Shown piece after piece: positions 22,950 through 31,615 of a stretch of 50,496 bases of DNA. Both the position numbers and the translations under genes were made by a program. This DNA is from a virus, in IMG/VR virus record IMGVR_UViG_3300022752_006269, positions 1 through 50,496 of that record; one strand, given 5' to 3'. The stretch's first letter is position 1, and every line of letters starts with the position of its first letter. The notes below the pieces were generated by a model, which searched no databases, was not told the origin of the DNA, and was given only the letters and a program-made list of their open reading frames with translations.

Positions 22950-24544
22950 TGTCGGACAAATTTTTATTTGGATCTCCAGTTCTATTTGGGTCAGCCACTA
23001 CCCCCGGTGTGCCCATCCCCGAAGAACTCAACAAACATATTCCCACTATCTTTCAAGCTTGTAGAGATTTTGGTTTAGACTTTTACCCAACTATTGTTCA
23101 AATGCTATCTCACGATGAAATGTCTGAGATTGCAAGTTATGGCGGATTTGCAGTAAGATATCCTCACTGGAAATTTGGTGCAGAATATGAAGAAATGCAA
23201 CGAGGTTATCTTCATGGTAACCACAGGATATACGAACTTGTAATCAACAGTTCTCCTTGCTACCTTTATTGTCTTAATTCTAACACACTGCTTGACAATA
23301 TTACTGTAATTGCTCACGCTTTAGGGCATTGCCATTTCTTTAAAAACAATATTCATTTCTCCAGAACAAATACAAACGCACACAACGAACTTGCTAATAA
23401 CGGTTCAAATGTCAGAAAGTACATGTCTCGTTATGGAAGGGAAACAGTAACTGAATTCATGGATCATTTGTTCAGAATTGAGACATTAATTGATCCTGTT
23501 AATATTTGGCGTGAAAGAAAAGCTAAAGAAGTTGTAATCAGGGATAAAAAAGATTATGTTTTCCCAAAGAGGATTCAAATAAAACAAGATTACATGGAAA
23601 GCTGGATCAATACTCCGCAATTTATAGAGGCACAAAACAAGAAAATTGAAGAACAAGAGATCATGAAAGATCTTAATGCATTCGGCGCACCAGAACCAGA
23701 TATATTTGGTTACATTAAAGATAATGCTCCGTTTAAACCTTGGCAGCGTGATATCGCTGAAATGCTTTACAATGAATCAATTTATTTCAGTCCACAAGGT
23801 AAGACTAAAGTAACAAACGAAGGATTTGCCAGTTATTGCGATTATCATATTATCGCCAAACAAGGATATGCATCATTAGGACAAGAAACAGAAGATTCAG
23901 GTATTGTTGAATATTCAATTCATAAAGCTGGTGTTCTTGGTGGCAAGTATAGCATGAATCCATACAAATTAGGATTCATGTTGCTTATGGATATTGAAGA
24001 AAGATGGGATAAAGGCAAGTTTGGTTCTGATTATGCCAATTGTACCGATCCTTTAGAAAAAGAAAAATGGGATCTCAAACTCGGACTTGGTAAACAAAAA
24101 GTATTTGAAGTTTGCAAAAATTATGATGATTATCAATTCATCAATGAATTCTTTACTAAAGACTTTTGTGAAAAGAATGAATTCTTTGAATATAAGCGTT
24201 ATCCAACTGGTGAGATTAAGATTGAAAGCAGAGATCACAAGAAGATTAAAAGAGAATTGTTGAAAAAACATATTAATCGTGGATTACCAAACATTAAACT
24301 TGTTGAACCACGGTTCAAGGGTAATATGTTTTTTATGGAACACAAATGGGAAGGTATTGAACTTTACAAGCCTTATGCTTATGAAGTTATGAAGTCTATT
24401 TGCTATCTTGTCAGACAGCCGGTTGTGTTGCAAACAAAGAATCATAATGGAGATGAAGCTTTTTATTATTGTCAAGACATGAATGGTGATTATAGTGCTG
24501 CTGATCCCAAGACAATTACAAGGGAAAATTTGAATAAACTATGA
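22949..24544 (+). CDS. spoVR: SpoVR/YcgB family protein
   Basis: The 531-aa protein matches the SpoVR family in length and motifs, including FYPTIVQMLSHDEMSEIASYGG region features (37-66), the PHWKFG stretch and HALGHCHFFKNN (123-134), whose His residues are conserved in the family. SpoVR is needed for spore cortex in Bacillus; YcgB is a starvation gene in E. coli. The molecular role is unknown. It overlaps the DUF444 gene by 1 base and the next gene by 4, completing a phage-borne prkA-yeaH-spoVR operon. Confidence 0.92.
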   Translation: MSDKFLFGSPVLFGSATTPGVPIPEELNKHIPTIFQACRDFGLDFYPTIVQMLSHDEMSEIASYGGFAVRYPHWKFGAEYEEMQRGYLHGNHRIYELVINSSPCYLYCLNSNTLLDNITVIAHALGHCHFFKNNIHFSRTNTNAHNELANNGSNVRKYMSRYGRETVTEFMDHLFRIETLIDPVNIWRERKAKEVVIRDKKDYVFPKRIQIKQDYMESWINTPQFIEAQNKKIEEQEIMKDLNAFGAPEPDIFGYIKDNAPFKPWQRDIAEMLYNESIYFSPQGKTKVTNEGFASYCDYHIIAKQGYASLGQETEDSGIVEYSIHKAGVLGGKYSMNPYKLGFMLLMDIEERWDKGKFGSDYANCTDPLEKEKWDLKLGLGKQKVFEVCKNYDDYQFINEFFTKDFCEKNEFFEYKRYPTGEIKIESRDHKKIKRELLKKHINRGLPNIKLVEPRFKGNMFFMEHKWEGIELYKPYAYEVMKSICYLVRQPVVLQTKNHNGDEAFYYCQDMNGDYSAADPKTITRENLNKL

Positions 24545-25287
24545 ACCACCCAACTTTCAGGTTTATGTTTCAGAATTTTCCAAATTCTACATTTTTGAAA
24601 TGGTGCATGCATTTTAATGAAAACTTAAAAGAAAGAAATGTAAAAAATTTTTTATTTGGCGACAATTCATTATCAAACAATTTTTTCATCAAATCTATTT
24701 TGTCAAATAAAGTTTTTATCAATATCTTCATGTCTAACAATATGGTAGAAGAATTTCCTTTAATTGAAGACAACATTAAAAAATATTGTGAAAATTTACT
24801 TATAAAAGGCGCATTTTCTGAATGCAAAATAGATTTGTTTAGTGAAAAATATAAAGATTTGGTTTTAAGAGATTTCAATTTAATCAACATAAAAGACATG
24901 TTTGATGAATACTGGCAATTTTATTTCAAAAATAAACCAAATTTATTTTATAAAATTCCTGAATATTACAACAGCTTACCATTCAGTTATATTTGGTCAT
25001 TATTTTTTACCGAAAAAGATGCACAGGCGTTGGTATTAGATGAATTAGTTAAAAAAAATTCCTATTTAATAGGAAAAAATATTAATTTAAACTTCAACAT
25101 AATAAAAAATGTAAAATATAAGATAATATATTTGGATGCAATGGGCAAAAGAATTAATATAAACGATTATCTGAAAATATTAGATCAAAATGGTCTTTTA
25201 TTATTGAGAAATCTTGAAATTGAAGGACCAAATATGGTAGGATGGCGTGATCTACGAGGTCGAATGATGGGGATTATCAAAGTTTAA
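24541..25287 (+). CDS. Hypothetical protein coupled to spoVR, 248 aa
   Basis: ATG 24541 overlaps the spoVR stop (ATGA). The protein is rich in Phe, Asn, Leu and Ile. It has helical stretches and a C-terminal strand-turn segment (QNGLLLLRNLEIEGPNMVGW) that reminds me of the end of a SAM-methyltransferase domain, but no SAM motif is visible. Base composition is more AT-rich than in the three genes before it, so it may be phage-native and not part of the bacterial module. Translational coupling suggests that it works with SpoVR. Confidence 0.6.
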   Translation: MNHPTFRFMFQNFPNSTFLKWCMHFNENLKERNVKNFLFGDNSLSNNFFIKSILSNKVFINIFMSNNMVEEFPLIEDNIKKYCENLLIKGAFSECKIDLFSEKYKDLVLRDFNLINIKDMFDEYWQFYFKNKPNLFYKIPEYYNSLPFSYIWSLFFTEKDAQALVLDELVKKNSYLIGKNINLNFNIIKNVKYKIIYLDAMGKRININDYLKILDQNGLLLLRNLEIEGPNMVGWRDLRGRMMGIIKV

Positions 25288-25288
25288 T

Positions 25289-25399
25289 ATGGCGATTTTA
25301 ATGTTGGATTATATTTTGTTTTTGATTCTAATCACAATAATTTTGGGTTTTATTGTTTATTTCTCCTATCAAGATAAACGGAGGGACTTCGATGAGTAA
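25289..25399 (+). CDS. Small membrane protein, 36 aa
   Basis: ATG 25289 begins one base after the previous stop. The product is a single transmembrane helix (residues ~6-27, Leu/Ile-rich) with a charged cytoplasmic tail (QDKRRDFDE). Its 3' end overlaps the next gene by 8 bases and contains that gene's SD (ggaggg). No SD of its own is visible, so it may depend on coupling. Function unknown. Confidence 0.5.
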   Translation: MAILMLDYILFLILITIILGFIVYFSYQDKRRDFDE

Positions 25400-25727
25400 A
25401 GAAATTAGCTATCAAGATCTTGACGAAATGGAAGAAATCATCAATGCATCTACCGATGGACCTTGGGAGATATCTTCTCCAGAAGGCGAGGAATGGAGGC
25501 AACAAGCAAAAGATTTTGCTTTTATTGCGATGGCAAGAAATGAAATGCCTCGTTTGATCAAACAACTTAGACTTTATATGAAATGTAATGAAGAATTGCA
25601 ATCATTAGATGGAATGCAACAATCAATGATTGAAAAACTTAATATGGAAGTTGCAAGATTGAGAGAGTCATTGAAAGTTTTGGAAGAGCAACATAAATTA
25701 ATGCTTGTGCAAAGCGTAAGTCCATAG
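25392..25727 (+). CDS. Ea22-like phage protein, 111 aa
   Basis: ATG 25392 has ggaggg 7 bases upstream. The sequence ASTDGPWEISS followed by AKDFAFIAMARNEMPRLIKQLR matches a pattern common in small phage proteins (xxxGPWE ... DAAFIAAAR.xxP.L). The C-terminal third is a coiled coil (MIEKLNMEVARLRESLKVLEEQ). The role is unknown. It is the last gene before the dnaE leader. Confidence 0.65.
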   Translation: MSKEISYQDLDEMEEIINASTDGPWEISSPEGEEWRQQAKDFAFIAMARNEMPRLIKQLRLYMKCNEELQSLDGMQQSMIEKLNMEVARLRESLKVLEEQHKLMLVQSVSP

Positions 25728-25762
25728 TACTATTCTAGCATCTCAAAGGAGTGGAGACAGCT

Positions 25763-25840
25763 ATGGAACATCAAAACAAGGAAGGAGGGCAGCACAAGCA
25801 GATGAAGATTGTTGGTTTTGAACATCTTCATCTGCACTAG
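25763..25840 (+). CDS. Start segment of DnaE ending in HLHLH then UAG
   Basis: This 25-codon frame starts at ATG 25763 (aaaggag upstream) or at the internal ATG 25802 (aaggagg at 25782-25788). It ends ..GFEHLHLH followed by TAG at 25838. HLHLH is the metal-binding start of the DnaE PHP domain. The expected next residues (TEYSILDG) lie in the -1 frame from 25846. Leaving out the 8 bases 25838-25845 (tagctgac) joins the two parts exactly as in the family. So this is either the first part of dnaE, joined by recoding (8-nt bypass or -1 shift), or a broken 5' end. Confidence 0.5.
   Translation: MEHQNKEGGQHKQMKIVGFEHLHLH
25798..25835 (+). promoter_or_regulatory. Strong hairpin over the dnaE start codon
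   Basis: A perfect 12-bp inverted repeat (gcagatgaagat 25798-25809 / atcttcatctgc 25824-25835) can be extended by gtt/aac inside with one bulge, giving about 15 bp and a 7-base loop. It includes ATG 25802 in its 5' arm and the HLHL codons in its 3' arm, and ends two bases before the TAG. It may hide the start codon or stimulate recoding. Confidence 0.7.
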
Positions 25841-25860
25841 CTGACACAGAATATTCAATT

Positions 25861-27147
25861 TTGGACGGGTTGTCTTCAATTTCTGAACTCTGCCAAAGAT
25901 GGCAGGATTATGGTGATTATATTTGTGTCACCGATCACGGGCTTATGGGTGCAATACCATCATTGATTTCAACTACAGAAAATTTTGAAAAAAAGAAATT
26001 TAATCCAATTTTTGGCTGCGAGCTTTACACTAATCCAATTCATAATGAACCTACAGAAAATGAAGAAGCTAGGGACAAGTTTATCAAGAACTTGTCGCCA
26101 CAAGAATTTGAAGAATTTAAAGTATCTAGTCATATTCTGGCAATTGCAGTCACCAATAAAGGTTATGAAAACCTAACAAAGATTTGCAGTCTTGGTTGGA
26201 GTCAAGGGTTTTATCGTAAGCCTAGAGTTAATCACAACATATTAAAACAATATCGAGAAGGTATTGTTTTTACCAGTTGTTGCTGTGCTTCAGAAGCTGC
26301 TAGGGCTTTGCGTGTTCGTGGTAAAGAAATAGCTGAAGCAACTGTGTTGAAATATAAAGAAATGTTTGGTGAAAACTTTTATCTTGAGATGATGTTATTA
26401 GATTTTGAGTATCAGCATGAATATGATAAATTTTTAGTTGAAATGCACATTAAGCATAACATACCGATGATCATTACTAATGATGTGCATTATGCATTTC
26501 AAGAAGATAGCAAGTATCAAACATTGATGATGTTGGTTAATACAAAGCGCACATTGGCTGAAATTGAAAAATTAAAGGCAGAGAATGCTGATGTATTTGA
26601 ATTGCAAGATAGAAATTTGTGGATGAAGTCTGAAGATGAATTAAATCAAAAGTGGGCAGAGAAATATTCTGATGTCATTCCTTTGGAGATTTATGAACAA
26701 GCGAAGATGAACACAGTTAAGATATGCAGAATGGCATCTGGTGTTAAGTTAGACAGAAGTGTAAAGTTGCCTAGATTGAATGATGACGAAGAGGTATTAA
26801 AGGAATTGGTATTGAAAGGAATGGTATACAGAGGAATATCTAAGTCAAATAGGGTTTATACTAGGCGTATTGCGGAAGAATTGGATCTTATTTTTAGGAA
26901 GCAATTTGCTTCTTACTTCTTAATTGTGAAGAGTTTTACAGATGAAGCTAGAAAAAAATGTCAAGAACTCACTGGCTTGGATGGTATCTATGCTGTCGGT
27001 CCCGGTAGAGGTTCAGGTGCTGGTTCTCTTGTGCTTTATTTGTTGGGTGTTACTGATGTTGACCCCATAAAACATGAATTGCTGTTTTCCAGATTCCTTT
27101 CTGAAAATAGAGGCTCTCAAGCTGTGCTAAAGTTTAGTCAACAGTGA
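25861..27147 (+). CDS. dnaE: DNA polymerase III alpha, N-terminal piece
   Basis: From TTG 25861 the frame encodes DGLSSISEL.., VTDHG and GCELYTNP of the PHP domain, and ends in the pre-palm region with GPGRGS (380-385) and LLGVTDVDPIKHELLFSRFLSENRGS. The family would continue directly into PD[IV]DIDF, but here ten unrelated residues and a stop follow. The HLHxH motif lies upstream in another frame (25802-25837); in this frame codons before TTG read ADTEYSI, so homology extends 5' of the TTG and the TTG is unlikely to be the true start. The catalytic Asp residues are on a separate gene at 29143. Confidence 0.85.
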   Translation: MDGLSSISELCQRWQDYGDYICVTDHGLMGAIPSLISTTENFEKKKFNPIFGCELYTNPIHNEPTENEEARDKFIKNLSPQEFEEFKVSSHILAIAVTNKGYENLTKICSLGWSQGFYRKPRVNHNILKQYREGIVFTSCCCASEAARALRVRGKEIAEATVLKYKEMFGENFYLEMMLLDFEYQHEYDKFLVEMHIKHNIPMIITNDVHYAFQEDSKYQTLMMLVNTKRTLAEIEKLKAENADVFELQDRNLWMKSEDELNQKWAEKYSDVIPLEIYEQAKMNTVKICRMASGVKLDRSVKLPRLNDDEEVLKELVLKGMVYRGISKSNRVYTRRIAEELDLIFRKQFASYFLIVKSFTDEARKKCQELTGLDGIYAVGPGRGSGAGSLVLYLLGVTDVDPIKHELLFSRFLSENRGSQAVLKFSQQ

Positions 27148-28786
27148 TGCCTTTTTCTCTCAACAATCTTTTTATTTCATCTTTGTTTTCCTCAATTTCA
27201 AGCAAAAAATACACATTATTATCAGTTAATTCCTTTTTATTATTTATAATTAATTTTGCTGTTTCGTATTTATTGCTTGAATTATAAATCAAAACTTCAA
27301 CATCCATATTAGTTAGTTCTTTTTTATTTTTTATGATTTTTTTTGATATATCAAGTGTGTCTTCATCTGCATTAAACATAGAATTAAGTAATACTTCAAC
27401 TTCCTTACTAGTTAATTCTTTTTTACGATTTATAATTTCATCTGCTATTTCCGTTTTATTTTTACCACTAAAACGCAACAAGCTTAACATGGTATTATAA
27501 TTTAATTCTTTGTAATTTAAAATTATATTTTGAATTTTATGTATATCTGCTTCTGAAGCATTTTCCAATAAATCATGTATATTATCATCACTTAATTCTT
27601 TTTTATAATTTATAATTATATTTATTATCTCATCTTTATTTGTTGCGTATTTAAGCAAATTAGATACACTTGCATCAGTTAATTCGTTTATAAGTTCTGG
27701 GTGTTTTAAAAAAATTTTAATTTCAGATGGTTTTAATTTAAAATCTATTTTTGATTTAATTTTTTCTAATGTTACATCTTCATATCTTTTTAATAATTTA
27801 CGATCAGATTCAATTAATTTATATTGTTCATCAGTCAAACCAACACTAAATCCAATATATTTATTTTTCAAATCATTAGGTAAAACAGCAAATTGATTAT
27901 CACTCAAGCCTTCGTCTAATCCAACAAAAACATCCATGAATTTACTTTTTTGAGCATAATCCAGTTTAGCAAAATCTTCATCAGAAATTCCATACTTGTA
28001 TTTATTGTAAAATGCTCTGTCTTCATCAGAAATTGGCACATGAGCAATTTTACTCTCTAGTCCAGATAACTCTGGCATTATTCTTAATATTTCATTCCAT
28101 GACATTGGTATATCGCCATCATTCATAGCACTTGTTACAACATATTGTTTAGCATTAAGATCATTAGATTTAGCACCTAAAATAACTTGAATAACAATAA
28201 AGTGATACTTGTCTTTGAATTGACCAGTAAATTTGTTTCCTTCGGAATTCCAAAATTGAAATTCCTTTTGGGTTCTTTCTTTACTTTTCACAAAGTAAAA
28301 CGCTGGTTCATGTTGTTTGTAACGATAAGCATAAAATAAATTAGAACTATCACTTCTTGCTACACACCAACTATATGGTATATTTCCTTTATATGTTATA
28401 CAAGCCCTTGGAGTATCAGCATAAAATATTTGCACTTTATCGTTTTGAAATATTGGTTCAGCATCAACTTTGATTTCTTTAAATTGTGCGCCTTTTACAT
28501 CTACTTGTCCTCTAACATAATCAACTAAAATTTCTAATTGATGAAAGTCAGGATAAGCATCAATATCATTTCTTTTGTTTTCAGGTACAGTCACTCCATG
28601 AATATTATCTCTTAACTGTTTGTAATTTTTATCTTTTATTTCCTTGAACCAATCAAGATATCTATCAACAATTACCTCTTCAATTCCTTGAGATATAAAT
28701 TGTTGTTTTTTTTCATTGAATCCTTCAAGGAAAATTTTTTCTGTTAGATGTAACCATTCTTTAAAACAAATATTAATCATAATCAA
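27134..28786 (-). CDS. Tagged repeat protein between the dnaE pieces, 550 aa
   Basis: The N-terminus has a tag-like CFKEWLHLTEK, with LTE as possible processing site. Residues ~90-210 form a domain with YSWCVARSDSSNLFYAYRY and HFIVIQV, which I have no name for. The C-terminal ~250 residues are helical repeats of about 36 residues (unit like IIINKKELTDNNVYFLLE), at least six copies. It is on the opposite strand to dnaE, overlaps the end of the N-terminal piece by 14 bases, and separates the two halves. Inferred internal virion protein; function unknown. Confidence 0.65.
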   Translation of the reverse strand: MIMINICFKEWLHLTEKIFLEGFNEKKQQFISQGIEEVIVDRYLDWFKEIKDKNYKQLRDNIHGVTVPENKRNDIDAYPDFHQLEILVDYVRGQVDVKGAQFKEIKVDAEPIFQNDKVQIFYADTPRACITYKGNIPYSWCVARSDSSNLFYAYRYKQHEPAFYFVKSKERTQKEFQFWNSEGNKFTGQFKDKYHFIVIQVILGAKSNDLNAKQYVVTSAMNDGDIPMSWNEILRIMPELSGLESKIAHVPISDEDRAFYNKYKYGISDEDFAKLDYAQKSKFMDVFVGLDEGLSDNQFAVLPNDLKNKYIGFSVGLTDEQYKLIESDRKLLKRYEDVTLEKIKSKIDFKLKPSEIKIFLKHPELINELTDASVSNLLKYATNKDEIINIIINYKKELSDDNIHDLLENASEADIHKIQNIILNYKELNYNTMLSLLRFSGKNKTEIADEIINRKKELTSKEVEVLLNSMFNADEDTLDISKKIIKNKKELTNMDVEVLIYNSSNKYETAKLIINNKKELTDNNVYFLLEIEENKDEIKRLLREKGITVD

Positions 28787-29076
28787 TCCAAATGGCTAAC
28801 TTCATAGTCATCAAAGCTACTTCCTTTAGAGAAGTCTACATTTGGTGTTCCTTGATCGCCAAATGGTTTGTCGGTGTTATAACCTTTAGCACGATATGGC
28901 AAACCTTTTTTACCCTGCAAAGGAAAGCTATAATGCTTGCCCTTAACACCAGTATCTGCTGGACCTTCTGGTTGAGGAAAAGCATATGCTTTCATAATGT
29001 CTTGCAATTTTTTCTGGGAGTCACTAATCTCTAAATCTTTTTTGTATTGTTCCAATGTTTTAATCTTCTTAGCCAT
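28783..29076 (-). CDS. Hypothetical protein, 97 aa
   Basis: This is the first gene of a two-gene minus-strand cassette and overlaps the tagged repeat protein by 4 bases. The start is a Lys-rich helix (KKIKTLEQYKKDLE). The second half is Gly/Pro/Lys-rich with little predicted structure (GVKGKHYSFPLQGKKGLPY). An SD (ggtgaaac) is weak. No family recognised. It may be a partner or chaperone of the tagged protein. Confidence 0.55.
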   Translation of the reverse strand: MAKKIKTLEQYKKDLEISDSQKKLQDIMKAYAFPQPEGPADTGVKGKHYSFPLQGKKGLPYRAKGYNTDKPFGDQGTPNVDFSKGSSFDDYEVSHLD

Positions 29077-29107
29077 GTTTCACCTCTGTCTGTATTTAGG
29101 TTTTTTC

Positions 29108-29136
29108 TTGATTTTTTTGACGATGCAATATAAAAT
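29108..29136 (+). promoter_or_regulatory. Sigma70-like promoter of the dnaE C-terminal piece
   Basis: TTGATT (29108-29113) and TAAAAT (29131-29136) are separated by 17 bases, and ATG 29143 follows within 7 bases, so the mRNA would be close to leaderless. Spacing and -10 match the better promoter at 36238. It would let the second polymerase piece be transcribed separately. Confidence 0.4.
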
Positions 29137-29142
29137 CTAACC

Positions 29143-31614
29143 ATGAGCAACATATCTGTCGAAAATTTCAATCGCATTATAAATAACCAATTCAAAAAAT
29201 TCCCATTCCACGAAGATCCAAGATACCAATTTCGTCTCAGATATGAACTTCTTGAAATAGAAACACAAAATTGTTGTGATTATTTTATTGATTTAGTCAA
29301 ACAAAAAAAGAAATTTCCTAACGAAAACAACCTTCTTGTACCAGTTTTGCTAGGAATTTGCAATGAATATGACATTGAGCAAATGCCAAAAACAAAGACA
29401 AACGAATTCCCTGATGTTGACATAGACTTCCTAGCAGATGTCAGGGATTATCTAAAAAATGAATTCGCACCTAATGAATATAAACCTGAAAACACATGTT
29501 CTATCGGAACATATGGTAGATATGCATTAAAGAGTGCCATGATTGATATGGCACGAATATTTGGTTATGATCGCCAAGAAGTTCTTAATATCACAACCAA
29601 TCTAAGAATGAAGGATGAAGATGGAGATGAATTAACATACGAAGAGGCTGTTGAGTTATATCCAGAACTGAAAGCATATTTAGAGAAGTATCCAGAATTA
29701 GCATTAGCTGTACAAAAGCTTATTCATCGTGTCCGCAATACTGGCAAACATGCTGGCGGTGTTATTGTAGCTAAGGATCAAATAAATAAATTTGTGCCAT
29801 TGATGAAAACAACTGGTGGTGATTTTTTAGTTTCACAATTTGTTGAAGGACTTGCCAATCAAGAACTTGGACCTATTGGTCTGGTTAAGTTTGACCTCCT
29901 AGTTGTGTCTGCATTAGAGCAAATGGCTCATGCAGCAAAACTAATAAAGCAAAGGCATGATATTAAGGTAATTTCAGGAACTACGCACGATTGGGATAAT
30001 GTAGATTATTTAAATGATCCAAAAGCAATTTCTTATGCCAATGAAGCAGATTTGATAGGCATATTTCAGTATGATAGCAATGGCATTAGAGAAGTTGTTA
30101 AGGCATCTGGTATTAACAGCTTTGATGACTTAGTTGCTATTGTTAGTCTTTATCGCCCCGGTCCCCTTAATGCAGAGATGGATCAAGTATTTATTAAGCG
30201 TAAAACAGGACAAGAAGAATACACAATCAATCCAGTCCTTGAGCCTATTCTTAAATCTACTTATGGTATCATTGTTTATCAAGAACAAGTTATGCGTTTG
30301 CTCAATGTTGTAGGCAAGATCCCTCTTAAAGATTGCGAAACAATCCGCAAAGCTATTTCAAAGAAAAAGATATCAAGCTTCATCAAGTATAAAGAAAAAT
30401 TTATTGAAAACGGCATAAAAGTCTTACAGGTCACTAGAGAAGAAGTTGCTGAAATTTGGCAAAACCTTGAATACTTCTCTGCTTACGGATTTAACCTAAG
30501 TCATGCCACAGCTTACACTTATATCTCAAGTAGACAGCTTTATTTAAAGACATATTATCCATTGGAGTTTTTTACAGCTTTGTTGATGTTGGAACCCAGT
30601 GAGGAGAAGAGAAGGATATATATTACTGATGCACAGAATCATGGAATTGAGGTGAAGAGTGTTGATTTAAATATAAGCAAGTCTAGTTTTTCAATACATG
30701 ACAATGTGATTTATATTGGTTTTGGTAATATAAAAGGAATAGGTAAAGATACGGCTGACAAGATTGTTGCATTGCAACCTTTCAAAGATGTTGATGATTT
30801 TCTTCGTAGGTTTGGTACAGATTCTAGTGTGTTAAAAGCTTTGATTCCATTAAAAGTATTTGGTGAGGATGCAGTTAAAGCACATAATTATTGGCAAGCA
30901 TTTATGTCAAAGAACAAGAAAGTTGTTGACAAGAATAAAAGAGCGAATAAGTCTTACTTAGAATTAAAGAAAACAGTACTTTCTTACTTGCCAGAAAAGT
31001 ATTGGAATTTGGAATTGTCTGAAGAATTGTTTGGAATTCTTAGGACTATAAATAAAACTTCTGATGTGGAAAAACTTTATAAAAAGTGGTCTAGGATGAA
31101 TAGCAAAGAAGTTGCAACTATTGATATTAGTTATGAAGATTTCGATGATGATGACATGGTGATTGATGATAAGGAGGTTTTACTTGAGTTGAGCGATATT
31201 TGTGTGGCTGAAAGAAAGTATTATGGTTTTCAGTTTACTTGTAGGTTGAAAAATATGAAATCATATAATGATAACTTGACATTTGACAGTGTGATTAAAT
31301 CCCACACTATGGGTGCGACCAAGCATATGGTTCAGATTGAAGTTTTAGATGTGAATAAGAGACTTTCTAAAGCTGGCAAGCCTTATTGTCAAATACTTGG
31401 TATGGACAGTCAATTTAAGGCTGAAAGAATCAATGTGTGGGAAGATGATTATGCTGTTTTTAGACATTTACTTGAGGTTAATAATTGTTTATCTATACAG
31501 GTCAAACCACCATCAAATGGTTTTTCGACTTATAGCTTGAATTCACCTCCAAAGCACAAGAGGTATTTGTTGCCATCAACAAATATGGATTTTAGAATTG
31601 TCTTAATGGACTAG
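29143..31614 (+). CDS. dnaE: DNA polymerase III alpha, C-terminal piece
   Basis: The 823-aa protein carries the palm motif PDVDIDF (90-96, catalytic Asp 91 and 93) and the KFDLL strand near 250 (third Asp). Finger and thumb segments include YRPGPLN and YGIIVYQEQVMRL. A helix-hairpin-helix region has GFGNIKGIGKDTADKI, and a C-terminal OB-type domain includes MVQIEVLDVNKRLSKAG. Residues ~28-80 (RLRYELLEIE..DYFIDL) look like a diverged second copy of the pre-palm already present in the first piece, but without GPGRGS. Replicative DNA synthesis presumably needs both polypeptides to associate. Confidence 0.92.
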   Translation: MSNISVENFNRIINNQFKKFPFHEDPRYQFRLRYELLEIETQNCCDYFIDLVKQKKKFPNENNLLVPVLLGICNEYDIEQMPKTKTNEFPDVDIDFLADVRDYLKNEFAPNEYKPENTCSIGTYGRYALKSAMIDMARIFGYDRQEVLNITTNLRMKDEDGDELTYEEAVELYPELKAYLEKYPELALAVQKLIHRVRNTGKHAGGVIVAKDQINKFVPLMKTTGGDFLVSQFVEGLANQELGPIGLVKFDLLVVSALEQMAHAAKLIKQRHDIKVISGTTHDWDNVDYLNDPKAISYANEADLIGIFQYDSNGIREVVKASGINSFDDLVAIVSLYRPGPLNAEMDQVFIKRKTGQEEYTINPVLEPILKSTYGIIVYQEQVMRLLNVVGKIPLKDCETIRKAISKKKISSFIKYKEKFIENGIKVLQVTREEVAEIWQNLEYFSAYGFNLSHATAYTYISSRQLYLKTYYPLEFFTALLMLEPSEEKRRIYITDAQNHGIEVKSVDLNISKSSFSIHDNVIYIGFGNIKGIGKDTADKIVALQPFKDVDDFLRRFGTDSSVLKALIPLKVFGEDAVKAHNYWQAFMSKNKKVVDKNKRANKSYLELKKTVLSYLPEKYWNLELSEELFGILRTINKTSDVEKLYKKWSRMNSKEVATIDISYEDFDDDDMVIDDKEVLLELSDICVAERKYYGFQFTCRLKNMKSYNDNLTFDSVIKSHTMGATKHMVQIEVLDVNKRLSKAGKPYCQILGMDSQFKAERINVWEDDYAVFRHLLEVNNCLSIQVKPPSNGFSTYSLNSPPKHKRYLLPSTNMDFRIVLMD

Positions 31615-31615
31615 A

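Noticed and set aside
27110-29411. Group I intron or intein splitting dnaE
   Set aside because: The gap contains two complete genes on the other strand. The first piece has only about 10 extra residues after the homology, too few for an intein half, and I see no intron core.
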